Origin: Candidatus Dormiibacterota bacterium
GTDB lineage: Bacteria; Chloroflexota; Dormibacteria; Aeolococcales; Aeolococcaceae
Length of the DNA: 8,393 nucleotides
Reading direction: 5' to 3'
NCBI GenBank assembly: GCA_003135255.1
Contig: PLAX01000208.1
Span: 1-8,393 of the forward strand
Below, in pieces: positions 1-6,321 of this stretch. The notes beneath the pieces are model-generated. The model saw only the letters and a program-made list of their open reading frames with translations, had not been told where the DNA came from and ran no database searches. How positions within the stretch are numbered: position 1 is the stretch's first letter; each line of letters opens with the position of its first letter. Position numbers and translations under genes: made by a program.

Positions 1-322
1 GGTTGACGACACTCAGGCTGAGGAGGACGGCACCGGCAAGGACCAGGGCGATGGCTCGGATGCCCCTGCTCGTGCTCCCCCCCCCTGCGGCCATCCGGAG
101 CCCCCTGAACACCGCCACGGCGACCGCGGCCAGTACCACCGCATAACAGACCAGGGAGAGGAAGGCCACCACGGACTGCGTGGACGGATACGAGCCGCTC
201 AGGAACTGGCCTGCGAGGCCGAGATTGGGAAGGCCGAGGGTGATCATCGAGGCGCCCAGCAGCAGTCCGCCCGAGGCGAGACCGGCCATGACGCCGGCGA
301 CCGCCCGGCGGTGCTCAGCCAA
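1..322 (-). CDS. Small multi-pass membrane protein at the end of the tad-like operon (3' end cut by window edge)
   Basis: This frame is open from a TTG at 322 to the left edge, giving 107 visible codons with no stop inside the window. The predicted protein has three hydrophobic segments at about residues 8-30, 50-72 and 88-105. They are separated by a short Gly/Ser/Pro-rich loop and a basic loop, so it is an integral membrane protein. I do not recognise a family. The TTG overlaps the TadC stop in the string TTGGCTGA, the same geometry as the TadB/TadC junction (GTGGCTGA), which is why I prefer it. An in-frame ATG at 289 is the alternative start, and neither has a convincing Shine-Dalgarno sequence. 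The position directly after TadC suggests an accessory membrane part of the same apparatus (inference). A run of nine G on the coding strand (77-85) encodes three glycines between TM2 and TM3. Confidence 0.6.
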   Translation of the reverse strand, partial: MAEHRRAVAGVMAGLASGGLLLGASMITLGLPNLGLAGQFLSGSYPSTQSVVAFLSLVCYAVVLAAVAVAVFRGLRMAAGGGSTSRGIRAIALVLAGAVLLSLSVVN

Positions 323-1223
323 GGCCGAGCCCGCCGCTGATGGTCGCGAAGACCGGCGCACCGATCAGGATGAGCAGCGGGATGAGCATCATCGCGACGG
401 GGATGGTGACCAGCGTCTTTGCGCGTGCCGCGCGAAAGCGTGCCTCGGCCAGGCGGTTCTGGTAGACGGCCCTGGCCACCCGGGTGTATGTCTCGCGTTC
501 GCTCATGCCGACGTTGGCATTCGCCGCGGCATCCGCGACGACATCGAAGAGAGGTATCCCGAACTCGGCGGATATCTGGCGGTAGAGCTCGATGGTGGTC
601 GAATGGGGCTGGTGCACCAGTCGCTGCCAGCCCCGGCCGTCGACGATCGACTGCAGCGACTGATGGTCGGCGCAGCGCGAGAGTATCCGCACCGCATCCT
701 CCAGCTGGAGCCCGCGCCCGTCCGTCACGATGGCCACCAGCATCATCATGTCTCCGAGGGCCTGGCCTGACTGCTCCTGACGGGTCCTCGCGCTGCTCCT
801 GAGCCAGGAGATCTGAAGCGCGAAGGCCGCCACGGCGACCAGCAGGGCGACCGCCGGAGGCAGCGGCCAGACCCCATTCTCGAGAAGGCCCACGGCCAGT
901 AGCCCCACGAAGAGGGCGGCCGCCAGCAGGGCCACGAAGAACACCCGCAACAGGAAACCCTGAGGGCTCTCGGACCAGCCTGCGATGGCGAGCTGCCGGT
1001 TCAGGTCGAGGTCGTCCTGGAGTCGGCGCAGGAAGGGCACCCGGGCGGCTGCTCTCTCCAACCGGCCAGCGGGTGTCGCATAGCCGCGCAGCGACGCCAG
1101 CCGCCGCCAGGCGCGGACGTCGTCGGGCGTGAAGACGTCGAGGCGGAGGAGTCCCAGTGCCCAGACCCCGACGGCCAGGAGCGCGATGAGCGCGAAGGGG
1201 AGCGCCTGGGCCACCTCAGCCAC
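315..1223 (-). CDS. tadC: TadC-like inner-membrane platform protein (type II secretion F domain)
   Basis: The protein has 302 residues, the usual size for TadC. In Tad/Flp systems TadB and TadC form the inner-membrane platform on which the TadA/CpaF ATPase acts to assemble pilin. It has an N-terminal TM (about 7-26), a basic cytoplasmic stretch, two TMs (about 90-113 and 120-140), a long soluble helical segment (about 145-268) and a C-terminal TM (about 270-294). This is the T2SSF layout. The soluble part holds a LGDMMMLVAIVTDGRGLQLEDA-type helix near 156-177 and a conserved-looking region around 221-255, where a Glu/Arg-rich segment precedes the last TM. The start is GTG 1223, preceded by CAGGAG seven bases upstream and overlapping the TadB stop in GTGGCTGA. 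The frame is open further upstream to 1358, but that extension is low-complexity Ser-rich shadow of tadB. The family call is firm. TadC rather than TadB is assigned from gene order. Confidence 0.85.
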   Translation of the reverse strand: MAEVAQALPFALIALLAVGVWALGLLRLDVFTPDDVRAWRRLASLRGYATPAGRLERAAARVPFLRRLQDDLDLNRQLAIAGWSESPQGFLLRVFFVALLAAALFVGLLAVGLLENGVWPLPPAVALLVAVAAFALQISWLRSSARTRQEQSGQALGDMMMLVAIVTDGRGLQLEDAVRILSRCADHQSLQSIVDGRGWQRLVHQPHSTTIELYRQISAEFGIPLFDVVADAAANANVGMSERETYTRVARAVYQNRLAEARFRAARAKTLVTIPVAMMLIPLLILIGAPVFATISGGLGLG

Positions 1224-2142
1224 CGAGGCGCTCCTGCTCTTCGGCCAGCCGCCGGAGGTTCCAGCGGGTCCAGCTCTGAGGGCGCACGATGAAACCGAGG
1301 AAGACGACCAGGCCGGCGAAGAGGACGGCGACGACGACCAGGACGACCTGGCCGGCAAAGGACTGGTAATAGGCGCGCAGCGTTTCGACTCCCAGGGCGA
1401 TGGCGAGCATCACGACGAGGAGGGACGACATCGCGAAGGTCACGGCGCGTTGCTGCGCCAACGTGACCATGCCCTCCTCCTGGATGGCCAGCTGCGCCTC
1501 GCCGACCGGGATGAGAACGGTGTCGATGGTCTGGATCAGGAAGTCGGAGCTCCGGCTGCGGGCCCAGATCAGCACCGCGGCCACCTGCTCGACGATCGGG
1601 GAGCGTGCCCGGATGCCCATCTCGACGACGTTGGCGATCGTGGAGCCTCCCCGGGCGAGCGGGGCCAGCACGTAGCCGAGGTCCGGGCCGGGGTTGCGGC
1701 CCAGCTCCTGGAGTGCCGTGTCCAATGACTGGTTGGAGACCGCCATCCGGTCGCGCAGGTTGCGGAGCTGGCCGAGGAACGCCCGCTCCATGCGCAGGCG
1801 GCGGCTGGCGGCGCGCCCGGCCACGGCGAAGCGAAAGCCCACCACTCCCGCAATCGGCCCGATGACCCACAGGAGGGTCACTCCGGTGATCCACGCCACG
1901 ACGAGCCCGAGCCCGACGAACGCCAGACGCAGGATCACCCAGCGCTGCCACGGCCAGCCCAACCCGGCGGCGATGTCCTTCTCCCGCTCCAGAACCGAGA
2001 TCCGTCTTTCCCGGGAGGGCCTCAGGCGGTGGAGGTCCAGGTCGAGAATGGCCGCGCAGGCTCCGCACGCGGAGGCCAGCGCCACGATGACCCCCACCAC
2101 CAGGAGGACCGGCAGCTGGGCCACCACGGCGAGCGCGGTCAC
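1216..2142 (-). CDS. tadB: TadB-like inner-membrane platform protein (type II secretion F domain)
   Basis: The protein has 308 residues, lies directly after the CpaF/TadA ATPase, and is the partner of the next gene in the membrane platform of a Tad pilus machine. Hydrophobic segments are at about 7-30, 69-85, 88-106, 232-251 and 263-285, with the soluble T2SSF helical domain between (about 115-230). That domain contains the FLGQLRNLRDRMAVSNQSLDTAL-like helix (about 122-144) and a second helix ending EEGMVTLAQQRA just before the C-terminal TM pair, both typical of TadB. The start is GTG 2142. Its four-base overlap GTGA with the tadA stop, and a strong AGGAGGT nine bases upstream inside the end of tadA, outweigh the longer frame running to 2262, whose extra residues are Pro/Arg/His-rich shadow of tadA. 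The N-terminal TM then begins almost at once, as expected for TadB. Confidence 0.85.
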   Translation of the reverse strand: MTALAVVAQLPVLLVVGVIVALASACGACAAILDLDLHRLRPSRERRISVLEREKDIAAGLGWPWQRWVILRLAFVGLGLVVAWITGVTLLWVIGPIAGVVGFRFAVAGRAASRRLRMERAFLGQLRNLRDRMAVSNQSLDTALQELGRNPGPDLGYVLAPLARGGSTIANVVEMGIRARSPIVEQVAAVLIWARSRSSDFLIQTIDTVLIPVGEAQLAIQEEGMVTLAQQRAVTFAMSSLLVVMLAIALGVETLRAYYQSFAGQVVLVVVAVLFAGLVVFLGFIVRPQSWTRWNLRRLAEEQERLGG

Positions 2143-3539
2143 AGGGGTGGCACCTCCTCGCCCCAGAGGTGGGGGCGCAGCCGGGGAGCCATGCGCGTGA
2201 GGTTTCCGATGAGGTCGGTCATCCTCTCCCAGCCGCCGAAGCCGGCCTGGCGGTAGATCCACTTGTGGTTGCCGCCCCGCTCCACGGCGAGGATGCCGGT
2301 GACGCGGCGGCGGCCGTCCTGGTTGGCGAGGTGGACGACGACGTGGATCGCCTGCTCGACGATCCGCCGCGCCATCTTCTCGTTGCCGGCAAAGCGCGGA
2401 TTCTCCATCACGTACTGGACCGACTGGTCGAGGGCGAGCTCCGCATCCTCTGCGTGGATGGTGGTCATCGAGCCGTCGTGGCCGGTCATCAGCGCCTTGC
2501 AGACCGCCGCCATCTCCTCCCCCCGCGACTCTCCGAGGATCAGGCGGTCAGGCTGGAAACGCAGGGCGTGGCGGACCAGGCCGAACATGGTCAACTGCCG
2601 GGCCTCGGTGTCGGCGCGAATCGAGGGGATGGTGGAAACGGCGGTCGTCAGGCCGTGCCACGGCTCGCCATCACCGCGGTCCTGGTCGAGGTGCAGCTCG
2701 GCGCCGTCCTCCACCACCACGATGTGGTCGGCCGGCGATGCCAAGCCGCAGAGGACCCGCATCAGGGTCGTCTTGCCGGTCCCCGTCCCTCCGGCGATCA
2801 GGATGTTGGCCCGAGCGTGGACCAGCGCTTCCAGGAAGACCGCCATCGGCTGGGGCATGGCCTGCTGCTGGACGTAATCGGAGAGGTCACGCACCCTGGT
2901 CCGAGCCGGGATCCGGACCGACGCCTTGACGTTGGATATTCCCGACACCGCAGGGCGCTTCGCGACCACGACTCGGATGACCGAGCCGATGTTGGCCTCG
3001 GCGATCGGCATCGCGTCGGTGAGGGTCTGATCCCCGGTGACACCGCGGAGCCGGAGCACCCGGCGAAAGTATTCGATGACGTCGTCGTCGCTCTCGAAGG
3101 GAGAGTTGCCCTTGATCACCGCCTTGCGGCCGACCGTGGAGACCATCCAGTGGTCGTGGCCGAGGCAGGCGATGTTCTCGAGATCGGCGCCATAGACGAG
3201 GAGTGAGAGCGGCCACAGGTGCGAGGCCAGCATCATCGCGTTGCAGACGGTCACCGCCCGATACTGGGGATCTCCTGCCAGTCCTGAGACGACGGGCAGC
3301 GGCAGCCCGCTCGCCTGCGGAGCCTCGACGGCCCGACGGACGACGGTCTCGACGTCCTCCTGCAACCTCTCCTCGTGCAGCACCGACGGGGGTTCGGTGC
3401 CGCGCATCTGCGCAACTTTGGAAGCGAGGATCTGGGCGATCTCGCGGTCCTCAGGTGGAATGATCGGCCACTCGCGGACCACGACCGCGTCTGCGGGTGA
3501 GCCGTGCCCGTCCACGCGGGGAATGGTCTCAGCGCTCAC
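2139..3539 (-). CDS. tadA: CpaF/TadA-type secretion ATPase (GspE/VirB11 superfamily)
   Basis: The 466-residue cytoplasmic hexameric ATPase is expected to power pilin assembly through TadB/TadC. All hallmark motifs are visible. The Walker A GGTGTGKTT is at about 250-258 with Lys256. The Asp box VVVEDGAELHL is at about 274-284. The Walker B region DRLILGESRGEE, with the Glu pair typical of secretion ATPases, is at 331-342. The His box GHDGSMTTIHAED is at 353-365. The N-terminal part (about 25-240) is the helical plus alpha/beta domain of CpaF proteins, including the RVVVAKRPAVSG region near 189-200. No motif is degenerate, so it should be an active ATPase, unlike its upstream neighbour. The start is GTG 3539, overlapping the preceding stop as GTGA, with AGGAG eight bases upstream. 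Length matches the family (about 420-480). Within the superfamily, CpaF/TadA is favoured over VirB11 or GspE by length and by the following TadB/TadC pair. Confidence 0.93.
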   Translation of the reverse strand: MSAETIPRVDGHGSPADAVVVREWPIIPPEDREIAQILASKVAQMRGTEPPSVLHEERLQEDVETVVRRAVEAPQASGLPLPVVSGLAGDPQYRAVTVCNAMMLASHLWPLSLLVYGADLENIACLGHDHWMVSTVGRKAVIKGNSPFESDDDVIEYFRRVLRLRGVTGDQTLTDAMPIAEANIGSVIRVVVAKRPAVSGISNVKASVRIPARTRVRDLSDYVQQQAMPQPMAVFLEALVHARANILIAGGTGTGKTTLMRVLCGLASPADHIVVVEDGAELHLDQDRGDGEPWHGLTTAVSTIPSIRADTEARQLTMFGLVRHALRFQPDRLILGESRGEEMAAVCKALMTGHDGSMTTIHAEDAELALDQSVQYVMENPRFAGNEKMARRIVEQAIHVVVHLANQDGRRRVTGILAVERGGNHKWIYRQAGFGGWERMTDLIGNLTRMAPRLRPHLWGEEVPPL

Positions 3540-4243
3540 AGCTGCAGCTCCTGTGCGACGCCCGGCAGGGCCAACGGGACACCGCTGTCCCCCATCCGGG
3601 TGGCCGCCCCCTCGTCCCAGTGCCAGACGTCGCGCACGGGCAGCTCGGGGAGCTCGCGTTCGATGGTCTCGACGATGCTGCGCTGGTGGGCCCGCGAGCG
3701 CTGGCGGCAGATCACGATCTCACCGTGGGAGGGCCGGGCGGTGCGGAGCACATTGATGCTGCGGGCAACCAGGGCCGGCTCGTCACGGATCACGATGAAG
3801 ACGCGGTGGAAGATCGAGGAGATCGCCTCCGCACTGGTGCGCGGCGAGCGCAGGCCGGGATGCGCGAGGGGGTGGCCGAGGTCGGCGATGACCACGTCGC
3901 TGTTCACGGCGGCGATGGCCGGACCGACCCTGCGCAGGCAGTCCGAGATCTCATAGCCGTAGCTGCTGCGGAGCCCGGGAACCACGCGGAGATTGGGGCG
4001 CTGCGGGACAGCCACCGCCTGCTCCTCGACGTCGGCGGCGCGGGCGGGCCGGTCGCCGAAGCAGTTGCCGATGCTGCGGTCGGCGATGCTGAGGTAGAGG
4101 AGGTCGGCGATCGTGCCTCCCTCCATGTCGCAGTCGACGAGGGTCACGCTGCGCTGCTCGGCAAGGCTCCATGCGAGCGACGTTGCCCAGTACGTCGACG
4201 TCTGTCCCGCCCTGGTGGTGCAGACGCCGATGAGGAGGCTCAC
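3536..4243 (-). CDS. CpaE/TadZ-like MinD-family ATPase with a degenerate Walker A and no N-terminal receiver domain
   Basis: In Tad systems the CpaE/TadZ protein is a membrane-associated MinD/ParA-type protein that positions the apparatus at the cell pole. This 235-residue protein has the MinD order: beta strand plus P-loop region at 4-17 (IGVCTTRAGQTST), the A-prime motif VDCDMEGG at 36-43, a Walker-B-like DVVIADLGHP at 116-125, and a later strand RVFIVIRDEPALVARSINVL. The P-loop is altered. Aligned to KGGVGKTT it reads TTRAGQTS, so both the signature lysine (Thr9) and the catalytic lysine (Gln14) are missing. TadZ proteins often carry a receiver-like N-terminal domain, but here the ATPase fold starts at residue 2. 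The start is GTG 4243, overlapping the upstream stop as GTGA. No clear Shine-Dalgarno precedes it, so translation probably depends on coupling. Placement between the SAF gene and cpaF supports the assignment. Confidence 0.8.
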   Translation of the reverse strand: MSLLIGVCTTRAGQTSTYWATSLAWSLAEQRSVTLVDCDMEGGTIADLLYLSIADRSIGNCFGDRPARAADVEEQAVAVPQRPNLRVVPGLRSSYGYEISDCLRRVGPAIAAVNSDVVIADLGHPLAHPGLRSPRTSAEAISSIFHRVFIVIRDEPALVARSINVLRTARPSHGEIVICRQRSRAHQRSIVETIERELPELPVRDVWHWDEGAATRMGDSGVPLALPGVAQELQL

Positions 4244-4920
4244 GGCGTCGGGGTCGGCGACGGCCTCGCCGACGCGGATGACGCGGGTGCGGTCACCGGC
4301 GGCGAGCTGGCCAGACCGGCGCAGTCACTCGGGGCGAGCTCGCAGATGGCATGCTGAACGTCGGCAGGCGGGAGGCCGGCCGGACCGGCCGCGACCGAGA
4401 CCACGGCGTGGAGTTGTGCGCTGGAGGCGGCGATCTCGACCCAGGCCAGCTCCTCCCGACTGCTGACCAGCACGGTGAACTGGCCTCCGCTCACATCGAC
4501 CACAGGCACCGCGTGGCCGATGAGCACCTGGCTCTCCTGGACAGCCGCGAAGATGTCGATCGACTGCCCGGACTGGACGGGCGGCGGATTGATGATGGAC
4601 AGGGTGATCTCTATCTGCGCCCCGGGAGCCTCGAGCTCGTCGGGGCTCAGCAGGTCGCCCGGCTGCAGGGGAAGCTCAAAGCGAGCTCCCGCGGCCACTG
4701 ACCCCGGCGTCTCGTATTTGACATCGCCGGGAGCGATCCTGAGTGGAACCACGTCGACGTCCGCCGCCGAGTAGACGTCGCCGCTCTGCACGGCGGTCCG
4801 TAGACGCAGCACGCTGATGGTCTGGCCACCGCTCTCAATCTCGGCGCCGACAATGACGCCGAGGACGGCGAGGATGACCACGCTGAAGAAGACTGCCGCG
4901 AATACCCGGCGCCGGTTCAC
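4240..4920 (-). CDS. CpaB/RcpC-like SAF-domain protein, first gene of the tad-like operon
   Basis: This 226-residue membrane-anchored extracytoplasmic protein has a short basic N-terminus (MNRRRVF) and one TM helix at about 7-26. A SAF-type beta domain follows at about 34-100, with the typical V.LRTAVQSGDVYSAADV start and a LPLQPGDLLSPDEL element at 83-96. A second beta-rich region (about 101-180) ends in a Pro/Ser/Ala/Thr-rich tail (about 203-226). CpaB/RcpC proteins are periplasmic or envelope components of Tad systems, and this is shorter than many of them. The start is GTG 4920, with GGGAGG at 4927-4932 six bases upstream. The frame stays open to 6300, but that extension is antisense to the divergent genes and has no membrane or domain pattern. 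A tiny ATG-GTG-TGA frame (4925 down to 4917) overlaps the start, probably by chance. CpaB versus a generic SAF/FlgA-like protein cannot be separated by eye. Confidence 0.8.
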   Translation of the reverse strand: MNRRRVFAAVFFSVVILAVLGVIVGAEIESGGQTISVLRLRTAVQSGDVYSAADVDVVPLRIAPGDVKYETPGSVAAGARFELPLQPGDLLSPDELEAPGAQIEITLSIINPPPVQSGQSIDIFAAVQESQVLIGHAVPVVDVSGGQFTVLVSSREELAWVEIAASSAQLHAVVSVAAGPAGLPPADVQHAICELAPSDCAGLASSPPVTAPASSASARPSPTPTP

Positions 4921-5071
4921 ACCATCCCTCCCTCGCAACTGAGGAAGCCGGATAGTACCGAACGCCACAGGGCAACTGCATCCCCTATCATCTCGGCCCG
5001 CATCGGCGCGGACGCAATGCTCCCGAGGGACGGGCAGAGGACGGGGCCGGGCAGCAGAGGGAGGTGGTGCG
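4921..5071. promoter_or_regulatory. Divergent intergenic region with promoters of both operons
   Basis: These 151 bases separate the leftward tad-like operon from the rightward signalling cassette, so both promoters must lie here or within the gene starts. For the rightward genes, TATCAT at 4986-4991 matches five of six bases of the sigma-70 -10 consensus, but any -35 is poor (GCCACA at 4964-4969, 16-base spacer). For the leftward operon the best -10-like element is TACTAT on the minus strand (4957 to 4952), again without a good -35. Ribosome binding sites are clear on both sides: GGGAGG at 5059-5064 seven bases before GTG 5072, and GGGAGG on the minus strand (4932 to 4927) six bases before GTG 4920. 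I see no convincing long palindrome that would be an operator. The existence of promoters is secure from gene layout. The exact boxes are weak guesses. Confidence 0.5.
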
Positions 5072-5650
5072 GTGCACGCCGGGAACGTGACCCTGGGGGC
5101 CCTGGCGCCGGAGCGCGACCGCACCCTGGTGGTCCTCTCTCGGGATGGCGAGCTGGCGGTCGGGCTCCGCGAACGGCTGGAGCGCGCCCGGGTCGTGGTC
5201 AAGGATGCACGGCCCGATGAGGCGCTCACCGCCGTGGGATCGTGCTGGCCCTGGCCCTGGATGCTGGTCGGGGATGTCGCCGACCTGCCGCCCGGCGTCG
5301 AGGCGGCCCCGGCCCGCCACCCGGTTCTCGTCCTCTGGCTCGGGACAGCGCCATGCGGGCTGCCGGTACACGCCCGCAGCTTCTCGCGGTTCTCGGAGCT
5401 GGCGGATGCGGCCAGCCGGGCCCTCGCCGCAGAGGTGGGTGGAATGCGACTGGCGACGGGGGCCGGAGTCGAGCTCCCGGGTGGACGGCTCGCCCGCAGC
5501 GCCAGCTTGCAGGCGCTGGTCTCCGCACACCCGGCGAGATTCAACCTTCCCCTGGTGACCTTTACCTCCGCGGCTCGGGCTCTCTCGGGGAGTGCGGTGC
5601 GGCTGCGTCCGCGCCGCGATCCCGTGACCGGGTGGGTGTCACTGCAGTGA
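5072..5650 (+). CDS. Atypical receiver-like protein with probable C-terminal winged-helix domain
   Basis: The first gene of the rightward cassette encodes 192 residues. The N-terminal half resembles a response-regulator receiver fold: strand TLVVLSRDGE (18-27), helix VGLRERLERA, strand PWMLVGDVADLP (62-73), strand HPVLVLWLG (83-91) and a final helix rich in Ala (about 108-120). The usual acidic pair after strand 1 is replaced by Ser-Arg-Asp, the strand-4 Thr/Ser and strand-5 Lys are not recognisable, and only Asp68 could stand for the phosphoacceptor. The C-terminal part (about 122-192) reads like a short OmpR-type winged helix: strands MRLATGAGVELPGG, helix SASLQALVSAHP, then a helix and an Arg-rich hairpin ending GWVSLQ. 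It would act in the cytoplasm without canonical phosphorylation (inference). The start is GTG 5072 with GGGAGG seven bases upstream. Its stop overlaps the next start as GTGA. The fold assignments are by pattern only. Confidence 0.6.
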   Translation: MHAGNVTLGALAPERDRTLVVLSRDGELAVGLRERLERARVVVKDARPDEALTAVGSCWPWPWMLVGDVADLPPGVEAAPARHPVLVLWLGTAPCGLPVHARSFSRFSELADAASRALAAEVGGMRLATGAGVELPGGRLARSASLQALVSAHPARFNLPLVTFTSAARALSGSAVRLRPRRDPVTGWVSLQ

Positions 5651-6321
5651 GGGCGAACCCCGAGGTGCTGCTGCTCGAGGACGACGCGGAGAAGCTGGAG
5701 GAGTTGCGCCGCCATTTCGCCTCCCAGGGCTTCCATCCGCTGGCATTCCGCAGCGCCAGCCGCGCGATCGCCGCTCTGAGGGACGGCGGGCCGGCCGCTC
5801 AGCCCGTCATCTCGATCGTGGACTGGGATCTGACCATGGCGCCGGACCAATCCGCGAGCAGCAGCGACGCCCTCTGTGTCCTCGCCCGTGACGCCTCCGA
5901 CTGCCTGGTCATCGTCTACACGGCCAACGCCGACTCCTTCCGCGTGCGCAGCGAGATCAATCGGGCTCATCCTCGCGCCTGGCTCCACGACAAGCGAGAC
6001 GGAGATGCTTCGCTCATGGAGCGTGTCGACCGCATGCTGGACCATCCCGTCGCCGACCTCCGGGTGGAGGACGGCAGCTTCGTGGTCCACGTCCCGAGCC
6101 GGGATCAGTGCCACCACCGCGAGGCGGTCCGGCTGGTGATCCGCCACCCCGAGATCGTCACCTTCCATTCCGACACCGCCACCCGAGCGGTGCGCCGCTT
6201 CGGCGACTGGCTGGCACGCCACGGCTCCCCGGCCACCGTGGTCAGCCACGGCAACCGCCGCTACCGGCTGGCGGTCACCGGAACGGAGCCGGCGTCCCAC
6301 CCGGGCGCTCCGCCGCCATGA
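5647..6321 (+). CDS. Response regulator: intact receiver domain plus probable winged-helix output domain
   Basis: The 224-residue protein has a receiver domain (about 6-132) that looks fully competent: acidic residues Glu11-Asp12-Asp13 after strand 1 (VLLLEDD), a phosphoacceptor at Asp59 (SIVDWDLT; Asp61 is the alternative), Thr92 at the end of strand 4 (VIVYTAN) and Lys116 in strand 5 (WLHDKRDG). The C-terminal region (about 136-212) has the rhythm of a short OmpR/PhoB-type DNA-binding domain: beta strands LRVEDGSFVVHVP, helix REAVRLVIRHPE, recognition-type helix TATRAVRRFGDWLARHG and a wing hairpin ending GNRRYRLAV, reminiscent of the GxGYRL end of that family. It is probably a transcription regulator that could act at the adjacent divergent promoter (inference). 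The start is GTG 5647, overlapping the previous stop (GTGA). The frame is open upstream to 5242, but those residues are shadow of the preceding gene. The stop overlaps the next ATG as ATGA. Confidence 0.75.
   Translation: MRANPEVLLLEDDAEKLEELRRHFASQGFHPLAFRSASRAIAALRDGGPAAQPVISIVDWDLTMAPDQSASSSDALCVLARDASDCLVIVYTANADSFRVRSEINRAHPRAWLHDKRDGDASLMERVDRMLDHPVADLRVEDGSFVVHVPSRDQCHHREAVRLVIRHPEIVTFHSDTATRAVRRFGDWLARHGSPATVVSHGNRRYRLAVTGTEPASHPGAPPP

Noticed and set aside
1001..2068. Long minus-strand frame (355 residues) overlapping tadB and tadC
   Set aside because: Composition is Arg/Pro/Gly-rich shadow translation. The overlapping frames give clear TM patterns and T2SSF features.
2169..4357. 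Long plus-strand frames opposite tadA and the MinD-like gene
   Set aside because: The opposite strand has unmistakable Walker A, Walker B and His-box motifs. The plus frames are His/Asp/Arg/Gly-rich shadows typical of high-GC DNA.
4935..4979. Direct repeat GCAACTG at 4935-4941 and 4972-4978 in the divergent region as an operator
   Set aside because: A seven-base repeat is expected by chance at roughly this frequency in a region of this size, and no third copy or palindrome supports it.
5000..5020. GCAT...ATGC inverted repeat near the rightward genes
   Set aside because: Four-base arms with a 13-base loop are not distinguishable from chance.
4240..6300. A 686-residue minus-strand open frame joining the SAF protein to sequence antisense of the divergent genes
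   Set aside because: Only the part from GTG 4920 has a TM anchor, SAF domain and Shine-Dalgarno. The rest is antisense to well-formed genes and has no domain pattern.
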